From assembly GCA_001275005.1 (NCBI GenBank), contig JWZX01002897.1:1-26873 (forward strand): a stretch of 26,873 nucleotides of DNA, in the 5' to 3' direction. The position numbers and the translations under genes were made by a program. The notes beneath the pieces were generated by a model. That model made no database searches, was not told the origin of the DNA, and was given only the letters and a program-made list of their open reading frames with translations. The stretch is from Chrysochromulina tobinii. Lineage: Eukaryota; Haptophyta; Prymnesiales; Chrysochromulinaceae. Of this stretch, positions 9,992 through 18,894 are shown piece by piece (position 1 is the stretch's first letter; the number at the start of each line of letters is the position of its first letter).

Positions 9992-11671
9992 ATGGTGCCT
10001 ACCACATGCTCGCCGAGCTTTGCTGAAACTTTCACGCAGCACCCGCGCGGTCTTTGGGTGCTTGCCGTAACGGAGATATGGGAGCGCTTCTCATTCTACG
10101 GCGTGCGCGCGCTGCTGGTCCTCTACCTGACGAGCGGTGCCCTCGATCACGATCGCTTCAAAGATGTCGCAGGCGCTCGCGTGGTGTATTTTTTCTTCGG
10201 CAGGCCCGCCAATGAGGTTGAGGTGTATGCGCTCGCGTCGGCCATCAACGAATGGTACTCAGGCATGGCGTTCGTCACGCCGTTGTTTGGCGGCTGGATG
10301 GCTGACCGATGGCTCGGCATTCAGAACACGTGCATCCTCGGAGGCCTGATGATGACGCTGGCTCATTTTTGCATGGCCTTTGACTACTTCTTCCTGATCG
10401 GCCTCTCACTGCTCGTTCTAGGCAACGGCGCCTTCAAGCCGACCATCTCGGCACAGCTGAGCCACCTGTACGACGACCCGGAAATCGCGCCGCTGCGCGA
10501 GGGTGCGTTTGCGCTGTACTACATGGCCATCAATTTTGGCGCGCTGCTTGCCCCTCTGGCGTGCGGCTACCTGCAAGAGTACGTCAGCTTCCATGCGGGC
10601 TTTGGCGCCGCCGGCGTTGGCATGGTCTTCGGACTGATCATCTACGTGGCTCAGCTGCATCATCTACCCAAGGAGAAGGGTCATCTGCCCAAGAACGGCG
10701 GGTTCAGCAAGGCGCACGCCTCCGAAACCGACCTCATCAAGCCGCAAGCATCCGACGTCGACCTCAAACAAGTCACCGCCCATCGGCGCGACGCGGCCTC
10801 CAAGGAGATCCAAATTAGGGACGCGTTTGATCCCAAATATGGGCCGGGCTCGCCCTTGGAGCGCGGCGAGGCCCCACCGGACCATTGGGACGATCCGCAG
10901 TGTAAGCTGCCGCCTGGGATGGAGAAGCTACCCCCCGGCACCCTCTCCAAGGACCCTAAAGGCAAGCACGGCAGCCAGGAGATCTATTGGCCTGCCGACG
11001 GGCGCTGGCCGATGCGACGTATGCTCGCGCTCTCGGCCATCTGTGCGCTCGTGTTGCCGTATTGGGTCTGCTGGGAGCAGATGGCCAACATGGTGCCGCT
11101 CTATTATGAGACCTCGGTCGAGCGCACCGTCCTGGGGCGCACCATCCCCGCGGCAGCGCTGCAATGCATCTCGCCCATCTTCACAATCATCTTCCTCCCC
11201 TTCTTTTCGGCGCGATGGGCGCGGCAGGCCAAGTCAGGCACCGAGCAAAGCACTGCCGTGAAGCTTACGATCGGGGCGGCCTTTGATTCCCTCGGCTGGC
11301 TCGTGTTTGCACTGACCGCTGACCCGACCCGCGTGTCCGATCCTCTGCACGGCAAATACAAATGCTCCCTCCTCTGGCCCATCTTTGGCAACTTGCTGTA
11401 CACCATCGGCCACATCCATGTCGGACCGGTCGGGCTGTCTCTTGTGACACGCTGTGCGCCGCCCGGCTCGCAGTCGCTTGCAGTCGGCTTGTGGTTCCTG
11501 TTTGGCGGCTTCTCAGGCCCGCTTGCCGGCTGGTTCGGCGCCCTTTACGCGCTGTGGACTCCCGCGTGGTTCTTTGGCGGCTTGGCGGCCATTGCCATGG
11601 CCAATGCCGCCGTTCTGCTCGCACTCACCAACTGCCTCGAGCGCATCGCCCGCGGCCACGAGGCCTTTTGA
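9992..11671 (+). CDS. POT/PTR-family proton-coupled peptide transporter
   Basis: Single exon, 559 residues, ATG at 9992. The first helix carries the family motif E-x-x-ERFSFYG (EIWERFSFYG, about 29-38), needed for proton coupling in this family. GGWMADRWLG matches the first PTR2 signature, and ALYYMAINFGALLAPLACG matches the second. About twelve hydrophobic helices are visible, with a long hydrophilic loop (about 225-340, many Lys, Asp and Pro) between the two halves. It should import di- or tripeptides with protons across the plasma or an internal membrane. The short N-terminus and compact form resemble bacterial and algal members; nitrate or other substrates cannot be excluded. Confidence 0.93.
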   Translation: MVPTTCSPSFAETFTQHPRGLWVLAVTEIWERFSFYGVRALLVLYLTSGALDHDRFKDVAGARVVYFFFGRPANEVEVYALASAINEWYSGMAFVTPLFGGWMADRWLGIQNTCILGGLMMTLAHFCMAFDYFFLIGLSLLVLGNGAFKPTISAQLSHLYDDPEIAPLREGAFALYYMAINFGALLAPLACGYLQEYVSFHAGFGAAGVGMVFGLIIYVAQLHHLPKEKGHLPKNGGFSKAHASETDLIKPQASDVDLKQVTAHRRDAASKEIQIRDAFDPKYGPGSPLERGEAPPDHWDDPQCKLPPGMEKLPPGTLSKDPKGKHGSQEIYWPADGRWPMRRMLALSAICALVLPYWVCWEQMANMVPLYYETSVERTVLGRTIPAAALQCISPIFTIIFLPFFSARWARQAKSGTEQSTAVKLTIGAAFDSLGWLVFALTADPTRVSDPLHGKYKCSLLWPIFGNLLYTIGHIHVGPVGLSLVTRCAPPGSQSLAVGLWFLFGGFSGPLAGWFGALYALWTPAWFFGGLAAIAMANAAVLLALTNCLERIARGHEAF

Positions 11672-12072
11672 ATGGCAACAGATTCGACTCGCGGAACTCG
11701 GAAGTTAATCGAAAGTGTGGTCGGATGAGTTCGTTCGTTCGTACACACAGTCTCGTGTTGGGGAGAGTCGATAGTCGGTATACCCCGCCGCCATACTGCA
11801 TACAATCCGCGATCGAATACGGCCCGCCGGCCGCGGCCTACGCGCGTGTAGCGAGTTACGCCGCGCGCGTAGCCGCGACGCCCGACGGTACACACCGCGA
11901 CGGTGAACGCATGGGTGAACACGGGCCGTATAACCGCGTCGCAGCGGCGGCCGGCGGTAAATTTTTAGGCATACGAATCGTCGCCTGTAGTTTCTGAAAC
12001 GAGACGAGAGGTGTCAGACGTGAGCTGGAGTGCTGGACCATGCCGGCTTTTAAACAGAAATTTACCTGCCCA
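11672..12072. other. Gene-free region between convergent genes
   Basis: 401 nt between the stop of the transporter (+) and the stop of the polyproline gene (-). Rich in CpG, with no tandem repeats and no credible frame. Probably both 3' UTRs. Confidence 0.5.
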
Positions 12073-14289
12073 TCATCCCACGCCAGCCTTTTTGCCACGG
12101 CCGCCGCCGCCAGACTTGCCACGGCCGCTCTGGCTGGCACCGTCGGCGGCCGACGGCGTCGCCGTTGGCGGCGCCTCCACGGCCACTGGCGGCTCGACCA
12201 TCATCGGCGCGCTCACGGCATCAGGCGCCGAGACGGGCGCATCCACAGCCACGGGCACTGCCAGCGCCGCGGCGGGCACCGCCATCGCCTCGGCGGGCGC
12301 CGTACTGGCACCGAAAAGCGCGGCCACCTCCATCGGCACCGACCCTGGCACTGATACCGGCGCTGGGATCGGCACTGGCACTGGCACTGGCACTGGCACC
12401 GGCACCGGCACCACCACCTCCGCCGGCACCACCACCTCCGCCGGCACCGCCGCCGCCGCCGGCACCGCCACTGGCGCCTCGACCGCTGCCGCGGGCGCTG
12501 CCGTGGGCGCTGCCGTGGGCGCTGTCGTGAGCGCCGCCGTGGGCGCTGCCGCGGGCGCTGCGCCACCAGCAGCGCCACCACTGCCCGCCACAGCGCCACC
12601 ACTGCCCCCACCCGCGCGATCCTTCTTGCCGCGATTGCGTGACGGCTTGGCGGTGGCATCGGAGGGCAAAGCAACCGCCGCTGCCGCAGCAGGTTCTAAC
12701 GCAACGAGCGGCGCTTGAACAGGCGTGGGCAGGGGCGATGGCGGCGGTAGCGAGGCAAGTGGCAACTGTGCCAACTGTGGAAGTGGCAACTGTGAAAGTG
12801 GCGACTGTGAAAGTGGCAACTGTGCCGGCGGTGGCGGCGGTGGGCGCAACGCAGACGGTGGCGGCGGCGGCGGCGGCGAGGGAGGCAATGGCGACGGTGG
12901 CGGTGGCGGCGGCGGTGGCAACGAGGACGGTGGCGGCGGCGGCGAGGGAGGCAGTGGCGACGGTGGCGGTGGCAGCGGCGGTGGCAACGAGGACGGTGGC
13001 GGCGGCGGCGAAGGTGGCAGTGGCGAGGGTGGCGGCGGCGGTGGCGACGAACGCGGCGGTGGCGGTGGCGAGGGTGGCAGTGGTGAGGGTGGCGGAGGCG
13101 GCGGCGACGAGGACGGCGGCGGCGGAGGCGAGGGTGGCACCGGCGACGGTGGCGGCGGCGAGCGCCTCGTCCTCGGCGGCGGCGGCGGCGAGGCCTCTGC
13201 GGAGGGATCCCTCATCGCTTGCTCAGCCTCCAGCCGGGCCTCGTCAGCAGCGAGCTGCGCGGCACGCAACGCCTCCGCTGCCTTCGCCGCCTTCTCAGCG
13301 GCCTTGGTCGCTCTCAAATTCTTGCCGAGCAGCGGAGGCGGCGCAGCCTCGGGCGGCGGCGGCGGCGGAGGCGGCGGCGGAGGAGGTTTCTCTGTGAGTG
13401 GAGCCGGCGCAGTCCCTCGGGGAGCCTTACCGCCGCCACGACCGACGGCGCCGTTACGCTCACGAGAGTCCGCCGTGGCGGCGGTCGCAGCTGAGGCCGC
13501 TTCGGTGGCCGAGGCGTGGGCGGTGGGCGCGCGGTCCGAGACGGCCTGCGTGGCGGCCGTCAGGCCGCCATCGATTCGCCGGAGCGAGCCGTAGGCAGCA
13601 CCTACCGTCGGAGGCACGTAGAGATACTCATCACTCTTCGGCAGCAGCAGCAGCGAAGATGAGGCCATCAGGATCAAGCCCACTACGGAGACGCCGATGA
13701 CCGCGAAGAATGCCTGCAGCTGCACGAGGAAGGCGATCGTCGAGGCGGCTGTGCTGCTCGCTGCGGCTGGCGCGGCCTCGTCCCGGGCCATCTTCATGAT
13801 CGCAGGTGCTGTTGGCTGCTTGTACGACCAGGGGAGGCGCGTCTTGCGACTCTTCTTACTTACGGGAGAAGTGACGACCATCGTCCAGTCCTCGTTGAAG
13901 AGTGGCTTCTCCTCCCATCCGGCCGGCAGCGGCTCCGTCTCGGGAGGCAACTTTTCCTCGCCGGCCAGTGCGAGCAGACGCGCGATGTCATCCGCCAGCG
14001 TCGGGTCGGGCGCCAGGACGCCTGGGGGAGGCATGAATGCGGGGCTCGCCAAGATAGGATGGGACAGCGTGGGTGGAGACCTGAATGCGGGGCTCGCCAG
14101 CGTTGACGACGACCCAGGCATCGATTTCGTTGCTAACGCTGGTGTCACATTCTTCGTGACCAACGATGGCGTCGGCTTCGCCAACAAAGCTGGCGAAGCT
14201 TCCGCTGCCGTAATGGGCTGGTCATCGATGCCGAGCTCCGCGAAGAGCGCGCTCCGCTGCGCATTGAGCTTCGACAAATCGGCGTCCAT
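12073..14289 (-). CDS. Membrane-anchored polyproline protein
   Basis: Single exon, 738 residues from the ATG at 14289; the frame extends upstream only to a GTG at 14346. Residues 1-180 are non-repetitive, with LPAGWEEK (about 121-137) followed by a basic KKSRKTR patch. A single strongly hydrophobic segment (about 193-217) is followed by a linker. After that come long blocks of PPPPSPLPPSPPPPP type, like pherophorin or extensin walls, then Ala/Val/Pro blocks (VPVPVPVP, PTAAPTAAP), and finally a basic GRGKSGGGGRGKK tail. It is probably a type II membrane protein exposing a proline-rich rod to the cell surface or a vesicle lumen. Low complexity explains the long open frames on the opposite strand. 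The exact repeat number is likely to vary. Confidence 0.72.
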   Translation of the reverse strand: MDADLSKLNAQRSALFAELGIDDQPITAAEASPALLAKPTPSLVTKNVTPALATKSMPGSSSTLASPAFRSPPTLSHPILASPAFMPPPGVLAPDPTLADDIARLLALAGEEKLPPETEPLPAGWEEKPLFNEDWTMVVTSPVSKKSRKTRLPWSYKQPTAPAIMKMARDEAAPAAASSTAASTIAFLVQLQAFFAVIGVSVVGLILMASSSLLLLPKSDEYLYVPPTVGAAYGSLRRIDGGLTAATQAVSDRAPTAHASATEAASAATAATADSRERNGAVGRGGGKAPRGTAPAPLTEKPPPPPPPPPPPPEAAPPPLLGKNLRATKAAEKAAKAAEALRAAQLAADEARLEAEQAMRDPSAEASPPPPPRTRRSPPPPSPVPPSPPPPPSSSPPPPPPSPLPPSPPPPPRSSPPPPPPSPLPPSPPPPPSSLPPPLPPPPSPLPPSPPPPPSSLPPPPPPPPSPLPPSPPPPPPPSALRPPPPPPAQLPLSQSPLSQLPLPQLAQLPLASLPPPSPLPTPVQAPLVALEPAAAAAVALPSDATAKPSRNRGKKDRAGGGSGGAVAGSGGAAGGAAPAAAPTAALTTAPTAAPTAAPAAAVEAPVAVPAAAAVPAEVVVPAEVVVPVPVPVPVPVPVPIPAPVSVPGSVPMEVAALFGASTAPAEAMAVPAAALAVPVAVDAPVSAPDAVSAPMMVEPPVAVEAPPTATPSAADGASQSGRGKSGGGGRGKKAGVG
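12346..12470. repeat. GGCACT hexanucleotide-type tandem repeat
   Basis: Short in-frame repeats of GGCACT/GGCACC and CCACCTCCGCCGGCA lie inside the polyproline gene and encode Val-Pro and Val-Val-Pro-Ala-Glu units on the minus strand. Confidence 0.75.
12820..13190. repeat. GGC/GGT-rich repeats encoding polyproline
   Basis: Imperfect repeats of GGCGGTGGC and GACGGTGGCGGCGGCGG type encode runs of Pro with interspersed Ser and Leu on the minus strand, inside the polyproline gene. Strand asymmetry is extreme (G-rich plus strand), so the region may form G-quadruplexes. Confidence 0.75.
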
Positions 14290-14448
14290 GGCGGGCGGCG
14301 GCGCGCTGCCGCCTCGCCGGCAGCTTACGAGGGGTGGAGCTAACACCGCTCTCTCTGGAACTGTGAACGTACAAGAGATTCCCCCCCCGCCGCCACTCGG
14401 GGACGACTGTTTGGGGTTGGAGCCTTTCGAAACTTTCGGCGGTCAGGG
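14290..14448. promoter_or_regulatory. Short divergent promoter region
   Basis: Only 159 nt separate the ATG of the polyproline gene (-) from the ATG of the plastid-targeted gene (+). Both 5' UTRs and core promoters must fit here. A C-run (CCCCCCCCGCCGCC near 14383) is the only notable composition feature. Confidence 0.45.
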
Positions 14449-15066
14449 ATGGCGAGAAATCGGAACTTCGGCCTGCACCTCGCCGTCTCGGCCTTGGCCA
14501 TGACAACTGCACAGGCCTACGTTTTTGCTTCGTGCCGTGTTGCTCAGCCTCTTCCATCTCTGGCCGTAAGTTCTGGCCGTGCTTCAACGGTGGCAACGAT
14601 GCTGCAGGCGCAGGACGAGGCGATCAGAAAAGCCGACAAACCGCGCGAAGACAGCAACGACGGCGATGCTGAGTTGGGCTCGGAGCTATTGAAGCGTCTC
14701 CAGAAGATGGAGGGTATCTGGTACTCGGACGACTTCTACGGTTCGCATGGGAGGGAGTGGGTGCAAATCTCTGCAACGCTTGTGGGTGCGGGGACGTCGT
14801 CGCTCGTCGCCGTGAAGGTTTCAGGTGACGCGAACGTGCCATCCGGTTACGAGACCTGGCGCACGCGCGGCCTACCCGATATGGGCGGCGCGAGCGTCCC
14901 CGCACAGATCCAGATACGCTCGGACGTGCGCGACCCAAACGGGTTCTCATGGATCCCGGGCGCGGTCATGCTTGTGGCCGATGACCAGATCGCGGTCACG
15001 GTGAGCCGAGCGCTTTTCAGCTTCACGGGTCACTTTTTCAAGCACACCATAGGCGAGGGCGAATGA
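14449..15066 (+). CDS. Probable plastid-targeted protein of unknown function
   Basis: Single exon, 205 residues, ATG at 14449. The N-terminus is a signal peptide (HLAVSALAMTTAQA) followed by YVFASC and a Ser/Arg/Thr-rich stretch up to about residue 50. This is the bipartite layout used for complex red-derived plastids, although the aromatic residue is Tyr instead of the usual Phe. The mature part has a helix (LGSELLKRLQKMEGIW) and a beta-rich domain with YGSHGREWVQI, VKVSGDANVPSGYETW and PGAVMLVADDQIAV. The GSHG...KVSGDxNVPSG pattern recalls the beta-barrel of FBXO31- and EXECUTER-like proteins. That likeness is from memory of the motif and is weak. Function unknown. Confidence 0.72.
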   Translation: MARNRNFGLHLAVSALAMTTAQAYVFASCRVAQPLPSLAVSSGRASTVATMLQAQDEAIRKADKPREDSNDGDAELGSELLKRLQKMEGIWYSDDFYGSHGREWVQISATLVGAGTSSLVAVKVSGDANVPSGYETWRTRGLPDMGGASVPAQIQIRSDVRDPNGFSWIPGAVMLVADDQIAVTVSRALFSFTGHFFKHTIGEGE

Positions 15067-15659
15067 GGATAGGACGAAGGTTTGGCACCGCCGAACCGCC
15101 CGTTTATGATTCCTAGCGGTCGGCTTTTATACGTATTTACGACAGCGGGGCCAGCGCAAGTCAGCGCGCGGTCGCTCGGCCTCGGGCGGCGGGTCTTTCT
15201 CCGTGTCTCCGTCGCGCGTCGGGCGGGGCCGCTCCGACAATGCACAGTCCAGTCACATCCTCTTGGATCTCGGCACGGCCTTAGAGATCCCACTTGGAGT
15301 GATCAAGAAACGGAGAGAGGAGACTCAGACTGAGGGCGGAGGCAGAGCGCGCCGCGTTAACGGCCGGACGTCCAGGCCGACCTGCTCTATGGACCAGGCA
15401 CCATCCACCAATAAGCAATATGGCCGCCGACTCGTTTTTCGTTTTCGCGCTCGACCCGAAACTCGAGCGCTGAGAGCAAGACATTTTCAAGATTTCAACA
15501 GTTGGTGCCACGCGGGTGAGCAACTCAGACGGGAAGACGCGCAAGCTCAGTCCCCACAAACGTGTCTCCTCTGTCGGACTCGAAACGAAAATATCCGAAT
15601 AGACTTTCGACCGATTTTATTCCAAAACGATTCGGCCTTTCGGCGTATCTCGGCCGTCC
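15067..15659. other. Intergenic region, 593 nt
   Basis: It lies between the plastid-targeted gene and the armadillo gene, both on the plus strand, and should hold the promoter and 5' UTR of the latter. A plus-strand frame open from 15203 runs on into the armadillo gene out of frame and looks like a shadow. No repeats. Confidence 0.5.
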
Positions 15660-16739
15660 ATGGCAGACGCCGAGGCGGCGGAGCTCAACGAGCTCGCCTC
15701 GCTGCTCAACACGGGCGGCAAGAGCATCCGTGGCGACCGTCGTCAGCAGCAGGAGGTTTTCCGAAAGTCCGATGCGCCGAACCGCTCGCGGATCCTGGCG
15801 ATGCCCGTCGCAGAGGCAGTCAAGACGCTCGAGGAGTTTGTGGGGACTGCGCGCGTGGTCGAGGCGGTGTGCGGCCGCTGGTCAGCCCTCGTGCCGCGCG
15901 CGCGTCAGGCGGCGACCGATGCGGGCGCGCTGCCCGCCATCGTCGCCGGCATGAAGGCACACCTGAATGTCGGAATGGTGCAGGAGGCATGCTGCCTCGC
16001 GCTCGCCAACATCTGCTCGGGGACGGACGAGGAGGGCCTGAAGCGCAAGCAGATCGCCGCCGATGCGGGTGCACTGCCCCTCATTGTGCGCGCCATGATC
16101 GAGAATCTCTCGGTCAGCGGGGTGCAGTACGGCGGCGCCGCGGCGCTCGGCAACATCACAGCGATGGCGACGGCAGCGGCGGCGGACTCGTCGGGTCTGG
16201 CACGCAAGGCAAGCGCGGTGGAGGCGGGCGCGATCGGCGCGATCGTCGCGGGCATGCGCGCGCACCCGAGCTCCTCCGAGGTCCAGGAGAAGGGCGCCTT
16301 CGCCATCGGCAATCTCGCACGCTCCGTCGGCAAGGCAGGCCTCGAGGCGGACTCAGCCCTCAAAGACGCGTTCGAGCAGGGGCTCATACGTAAGCGGCTC
16401 GTGGCGGACGAGGGCGGGCTGGGCGTGCTCGTCGCCGCGATGAAGGAGCACCCATCTCACGCCGGCGTGCTCGAGTGGGGCGCCCGCGCCCTCTCCATCG
16501 TCAGTTATGAGATGCCTTCGCTGCGGGAGGCTGCCCTCGCTGCTGGGGCACGCCCTCAGTGGTTGTGTGGCATGGGGGAACTCATGGAAGGGCTCAAGGT
16601 GCATGCGACGCCCACCAAATCGGGGCGGGCCGCCTTCACCGGCTTCACCGGCCGCCCCACGGGCATGCATGGCGTGTCGCCCACGATCGCACCGCAAGGG
16701 ACGATGCCGCAAAGCTCGCGGCCCGTGGCCGTTAGGTGA
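15660..16739 (+). CDS. Armadillo-repeat protein
   Basis: Single exon, 359 residues, ATG at 15660. It has an alpha-solenoid of at least four ARM-type repeats, each with the pattern (A/E)AGALPAIVxxMxxH...VQExxxxALxNI. They start near residues 86 (DAGALPAIVAGMKAH), 135 (DAGALPLIVRAM), 190 (EAGAIGAIVAGMRAH) and 250 (EGGLGVLVAAMKEH). Such repeats bind other proteins; the partner cannot be told. The N-terminus is charged and the C-terminal 60 residues are Gly/Thr/Pro-rich and probably disordered. The stop lies inside a duplicated 25-nt block (see repeats), so the C-terminus may differ between alleles. Confidence 0.88.
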   Translation: MADAEAAELNELASLLNTGGKSIRGDRRQQQEVFRKSDAPNRSRILAMPVAEAVKTLEEFVGTARVVEAVCGRWSALVPRARQAATDAGALPAIVAGMKAHLNVGMVQEACCLALANICSGTDEEGLKRKQIAADAGALPLIVRAMIENLSVSGVQYGGAAALGNITAMATAAAADSSGLARKASAVEAGAIGAIVAGMRAHPSSSEVQEKGAFAIGNLARSVGKAGLEADSALKDAFEQGLIRKRLVADEGGLGVLVAAMKEHPSHAGVLEWGARALSIVSYEMPSLREAALAAGARPQWLCGMGELMEGLKVHATPTKSGRAAFTGFTGRPTGMHGVSPTIAPQGTMPQSSRPVAVR

Positions 16740-16843
16740 GCGTCGTACCGAGCGGTGGTCGCGTCGCACCGAGCGGCCCGTGGCCGTTAGGTGAGCGCAC
16801 CGTCTTGGTCCCGCAGAGTCGTACCGAGCGGTGGTCGCGTCGG
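16719..16843 (+). repeat. Interleaved direct repeats across a stop codon
   Basis: Block X (25 nt, containing CCGTTAGGTGAGCG) occurs at 16719-16743 and 16774-16798. Block Y (25 nt, containing TACCGAGCGGTGGTCGCG) occurs at 16743-16767 and 16819-16843. X-Y is therefore duplicated, with 20 extra nt separating the blocks in the second copy. The stop codon of the armadillo gene is within the first X. Each X contains TTAG|GTGAGC, a good 5' splice-site consensus, and the extra bases in the second copy end in TCCCGCAG. Confidence 0.85.
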
Positions 16844-17035
16844 TACTGCGGCGGAAGTCGCGAAGTACCCTGAGGCCTGAGCGGTTGGTGCGTCCGCATG
16901 GAGCGGCACGCGCACATGCCGAACGAGTAACGACGATCGAAAGCAAGTTTGAAATCAGCTCGCGTCGTACAAGTATGATACCGGTACTGTACTGTAAGTG
17001 CAATTTTGCAAGGCCGACACGGGCCCTCAGGTTCG

Positions 17036-18451
17036 ATGCCGCCTCGCAAGCGTGCCCGCGACGCATGCCGCGACGCCGAGCCCTCGTCTGCCGCTCAGCG
17101 TGCGCGACTCACCATTCCTTGCGGCGACGTGGCTTTTCGATGGGCCGAGCTGACAAAGATGTGGCGCGAGGGCACCTTCCTCGACTGCGTGGTGGTGGTT
17201 GAGGGGCGCGAGTTTAAGGCGCACCGAATCGTGCTCGCAGCCTCGTCGGCGTTTATGAAGAGCGCATTCTCGGTCGGCCTCGCGGAGACGACATCGGCGA
17301 GACTTGTGCTCGAGGACCTGGGCGCCTCGACCTTCGAGGCGCTCCTCACCTGGTGCTACGACGGCGAGGTTGCCATAGACGAGGATCGCCTGCACGATTT
17401 GCTCCGTGCGGCAGCGCGGCTGCAGGTACCGCCACTGCTTGAGGCATGCGAGAACCTCCTCGTTGCGCACCTTGCGCCCAATGAGGCGCTCGTCGTCTGG
17501 GAGCTCGGCGACCAGCACACGCTCCCAAGGCTGGTCGAGGCGGCCAAGGCTGCGGTGGCGGCGGCGTTCGCTGAGGTCGCGGCCACGGACGCCTTTGCCC
17601 GCCTCCCCGCCGCATGGCTCGAGGAGCTGCTCCAGAGCGACCACATCGTGGTGAAGAGCGAGCAAGAGGTGTTTCTCGGTTTGCAGCAATGGCACGCCGC
17701 GCAAGATCCAAAGCCCTCAGACGAGGCGCTCGGGCGGCTGCTCGGCTGCGTGCGCTGGGCGCTGCTCGACGAAGCTTTCCTTACCGGTACGGTCAACTCG
17801 TCTCGACTGTTTGCGACGGCGGAGCATGCGATGATCATGGCGGCGGCGTTACAGCAGGCTCTCTTTCGCTCCAAGCCGCGCGCACGGAGGGGTTGCGGGG
17901 TTGCATGCGTCTTCTCGTCTGCCTTTGACACCAACGGTGCGCTCTACCACATTGCAACCCAAGGGGGCGCGCGGCCGTATCGGAACCCGCACATAGCTGG
18001 CGATGTGGTCGTGTCGAGCTCCAAATCAGAGGCAAAATTTCGCGCCAGCGTGCTCGTCGATCATATCAGCGAACCATGTCAAAACTACATTTATTGCATG
18101 GGAAACTCGGACTCGTGGATGGCTGTCGACTTGGGCGAGGGCCGCTCGCTTCGCTTGGACCACTACTGCCTCCGCTCGGACAACCACGCGACGTTCAAGC
18201 TTCGCAGCTGGATTCTGCAGGGAACGAACGATGGCGTGGAGTGGACGACGCTGCGGCAGCACGTCGACGACCAGTCGCTTGGGGATACACCGATGAGCAC
18301 TGCGGCGTGGCCAGTCGAGGGATGCGATGTCGCGTACCGCTACTTCCGTATAATCAAGACCGGACCAAATAGCACCCACGTACGCAACTTGGATTACCTG
18401 ATGTGTGCAGGCATTGAGCTGTATGGACAGCTGATGCAGCTGGCTATGTGA
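17036..18451 (+). CDS. BTB-BACK-discoidin-type protein
   Basis: Single exon, 471 residues. The start is the ATG at 17036 (an upstream in-frame TTG at 17006 is not credible). A basic N-terminus PPRKRARD may be a nuclear signal. The BTB/POZ domain covers about 41-143, with FLDCVVVVEGREFKAHR and the usual H-x3-L-AASSAFMKSAF. A BACK domain follows to about 260 (LLVAHLAPNEALVVWELGDQ, EEVF-like LQQWHA). The C-terminal 160 residues form an F5/8-type beta-sandwich: SWMAVDLGEGRSLRLDHYCLRSD, LRSWILQGTNDGVEW, YRYFRIIKTGPN, YLMCAGIELYG. BTB-BACK proteins usually serve as substrate adaptors of cullin-3 ubiquitin ligases, with the C-terminal domain binding the target. That function is inferred from family. 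Confidence 0.92.
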   Translation: MPPRKRARDACRDAEPSSAAQRARLTIPCGDVAFRWAELTKMWREGTFLDCVVVVEGREFKAHRIVLAASSAFMKSAFSVGLAETTSARLVLEDLGASTFEALLTWCYDGEVAIDEDRLHDLLRAAARLQVPPLLEACENLLVAHLAPNEALVVWELGDQHTLPRLVEAAKAAVAAAFAEVAATDAFARLPAAWLEELLQSDHIVVKSEQEVFLGLQQWHAAQDPKPSDEALGRLLGCVRWALLDEAFLTGTVNSSRLFATAEHAMIMAAALQQALFRSKPRARRGCGVACVFSSAFDTNGALYHIATQGGARPYRNPHIAGDVVVSSSKSEAKFRASVLVDHISEPCQNYIYCMGNSDSWMAVDLGEGRSLRLDHYCLRSDNHATFKLRSWILQGTNDGVEWTTLRQHVDDQSLGDTPMSTAAWPVEGCDVAYRYFRIIKTGPNSTHVRNLDYLMCAGIELYGQLMQLAM

Positions 18452-18894
18452 GGAAACAGTCAAGATCCTTGCGCTCGGCTAATTTCGTCACCAACAACAT
18501 CCTTGAACAAATCGGCGCTGCGCGCGCGCGCACCCGACCCGAACCTACGTGTGCGCGTGCGTGTGCAAATCGGGCATTGCGCCTCCACTCGGGCCTCGAT
18601 GAGTACCTTAGTAGTACAGAGGTCCGTGCTACGTAGCGACTAGCGAGCGCCTGTCGAGTATGTGCAGTGTCGAGCGGTTCTCGTGCGTTCGTGCGGCGTG
18701 TCGTCTGTCGCCGTGTGTCTCCGGTGTCGCTAAGCGAACCATAACACCTAAAACAACGCAGTGTGTCCGTCAGAATTATACAGCGAATCAGCGAAAGACC
18801 TCCCTCCGCTAACTGTCTCCGAGTCACTGTCTGACGACTGTCTGCCCCGGACTGTACGGCTACACTGGACGCGGTTAGTTCGCTGCGCAGCTTT
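18452..18894. other. Gene-free region between convergent genes
   Basis: 443 nt between the stop of the BTB gene (+) and the stop of the DA1-like gene (-). Includes alternating CG/GC (GCGCGCGCGCGC near 18520) and GTGTGCGCGTGCGTGTGC. No coding frame convincing. Confidence 0.5.

Noticed and set aside
12725-13594. Plus-strand Gly-rich frame and neighbouring Ala/Val- and Ala/Thr-rich frames
   Set aside because: Antisense of the polyproline repeats; the minus-strand reading has a membrane span and non-repetitive ends, whereas these are simple-sequence products.
15203-16393. Long plus-strand open frame (396 codons) overlapping the armadillo gene
   Set aside because: It is in a different frame from the armadillo repeats, is Arg/Gly-rich without domain features, and begins in the upstream region; typical GC-rich shadow.
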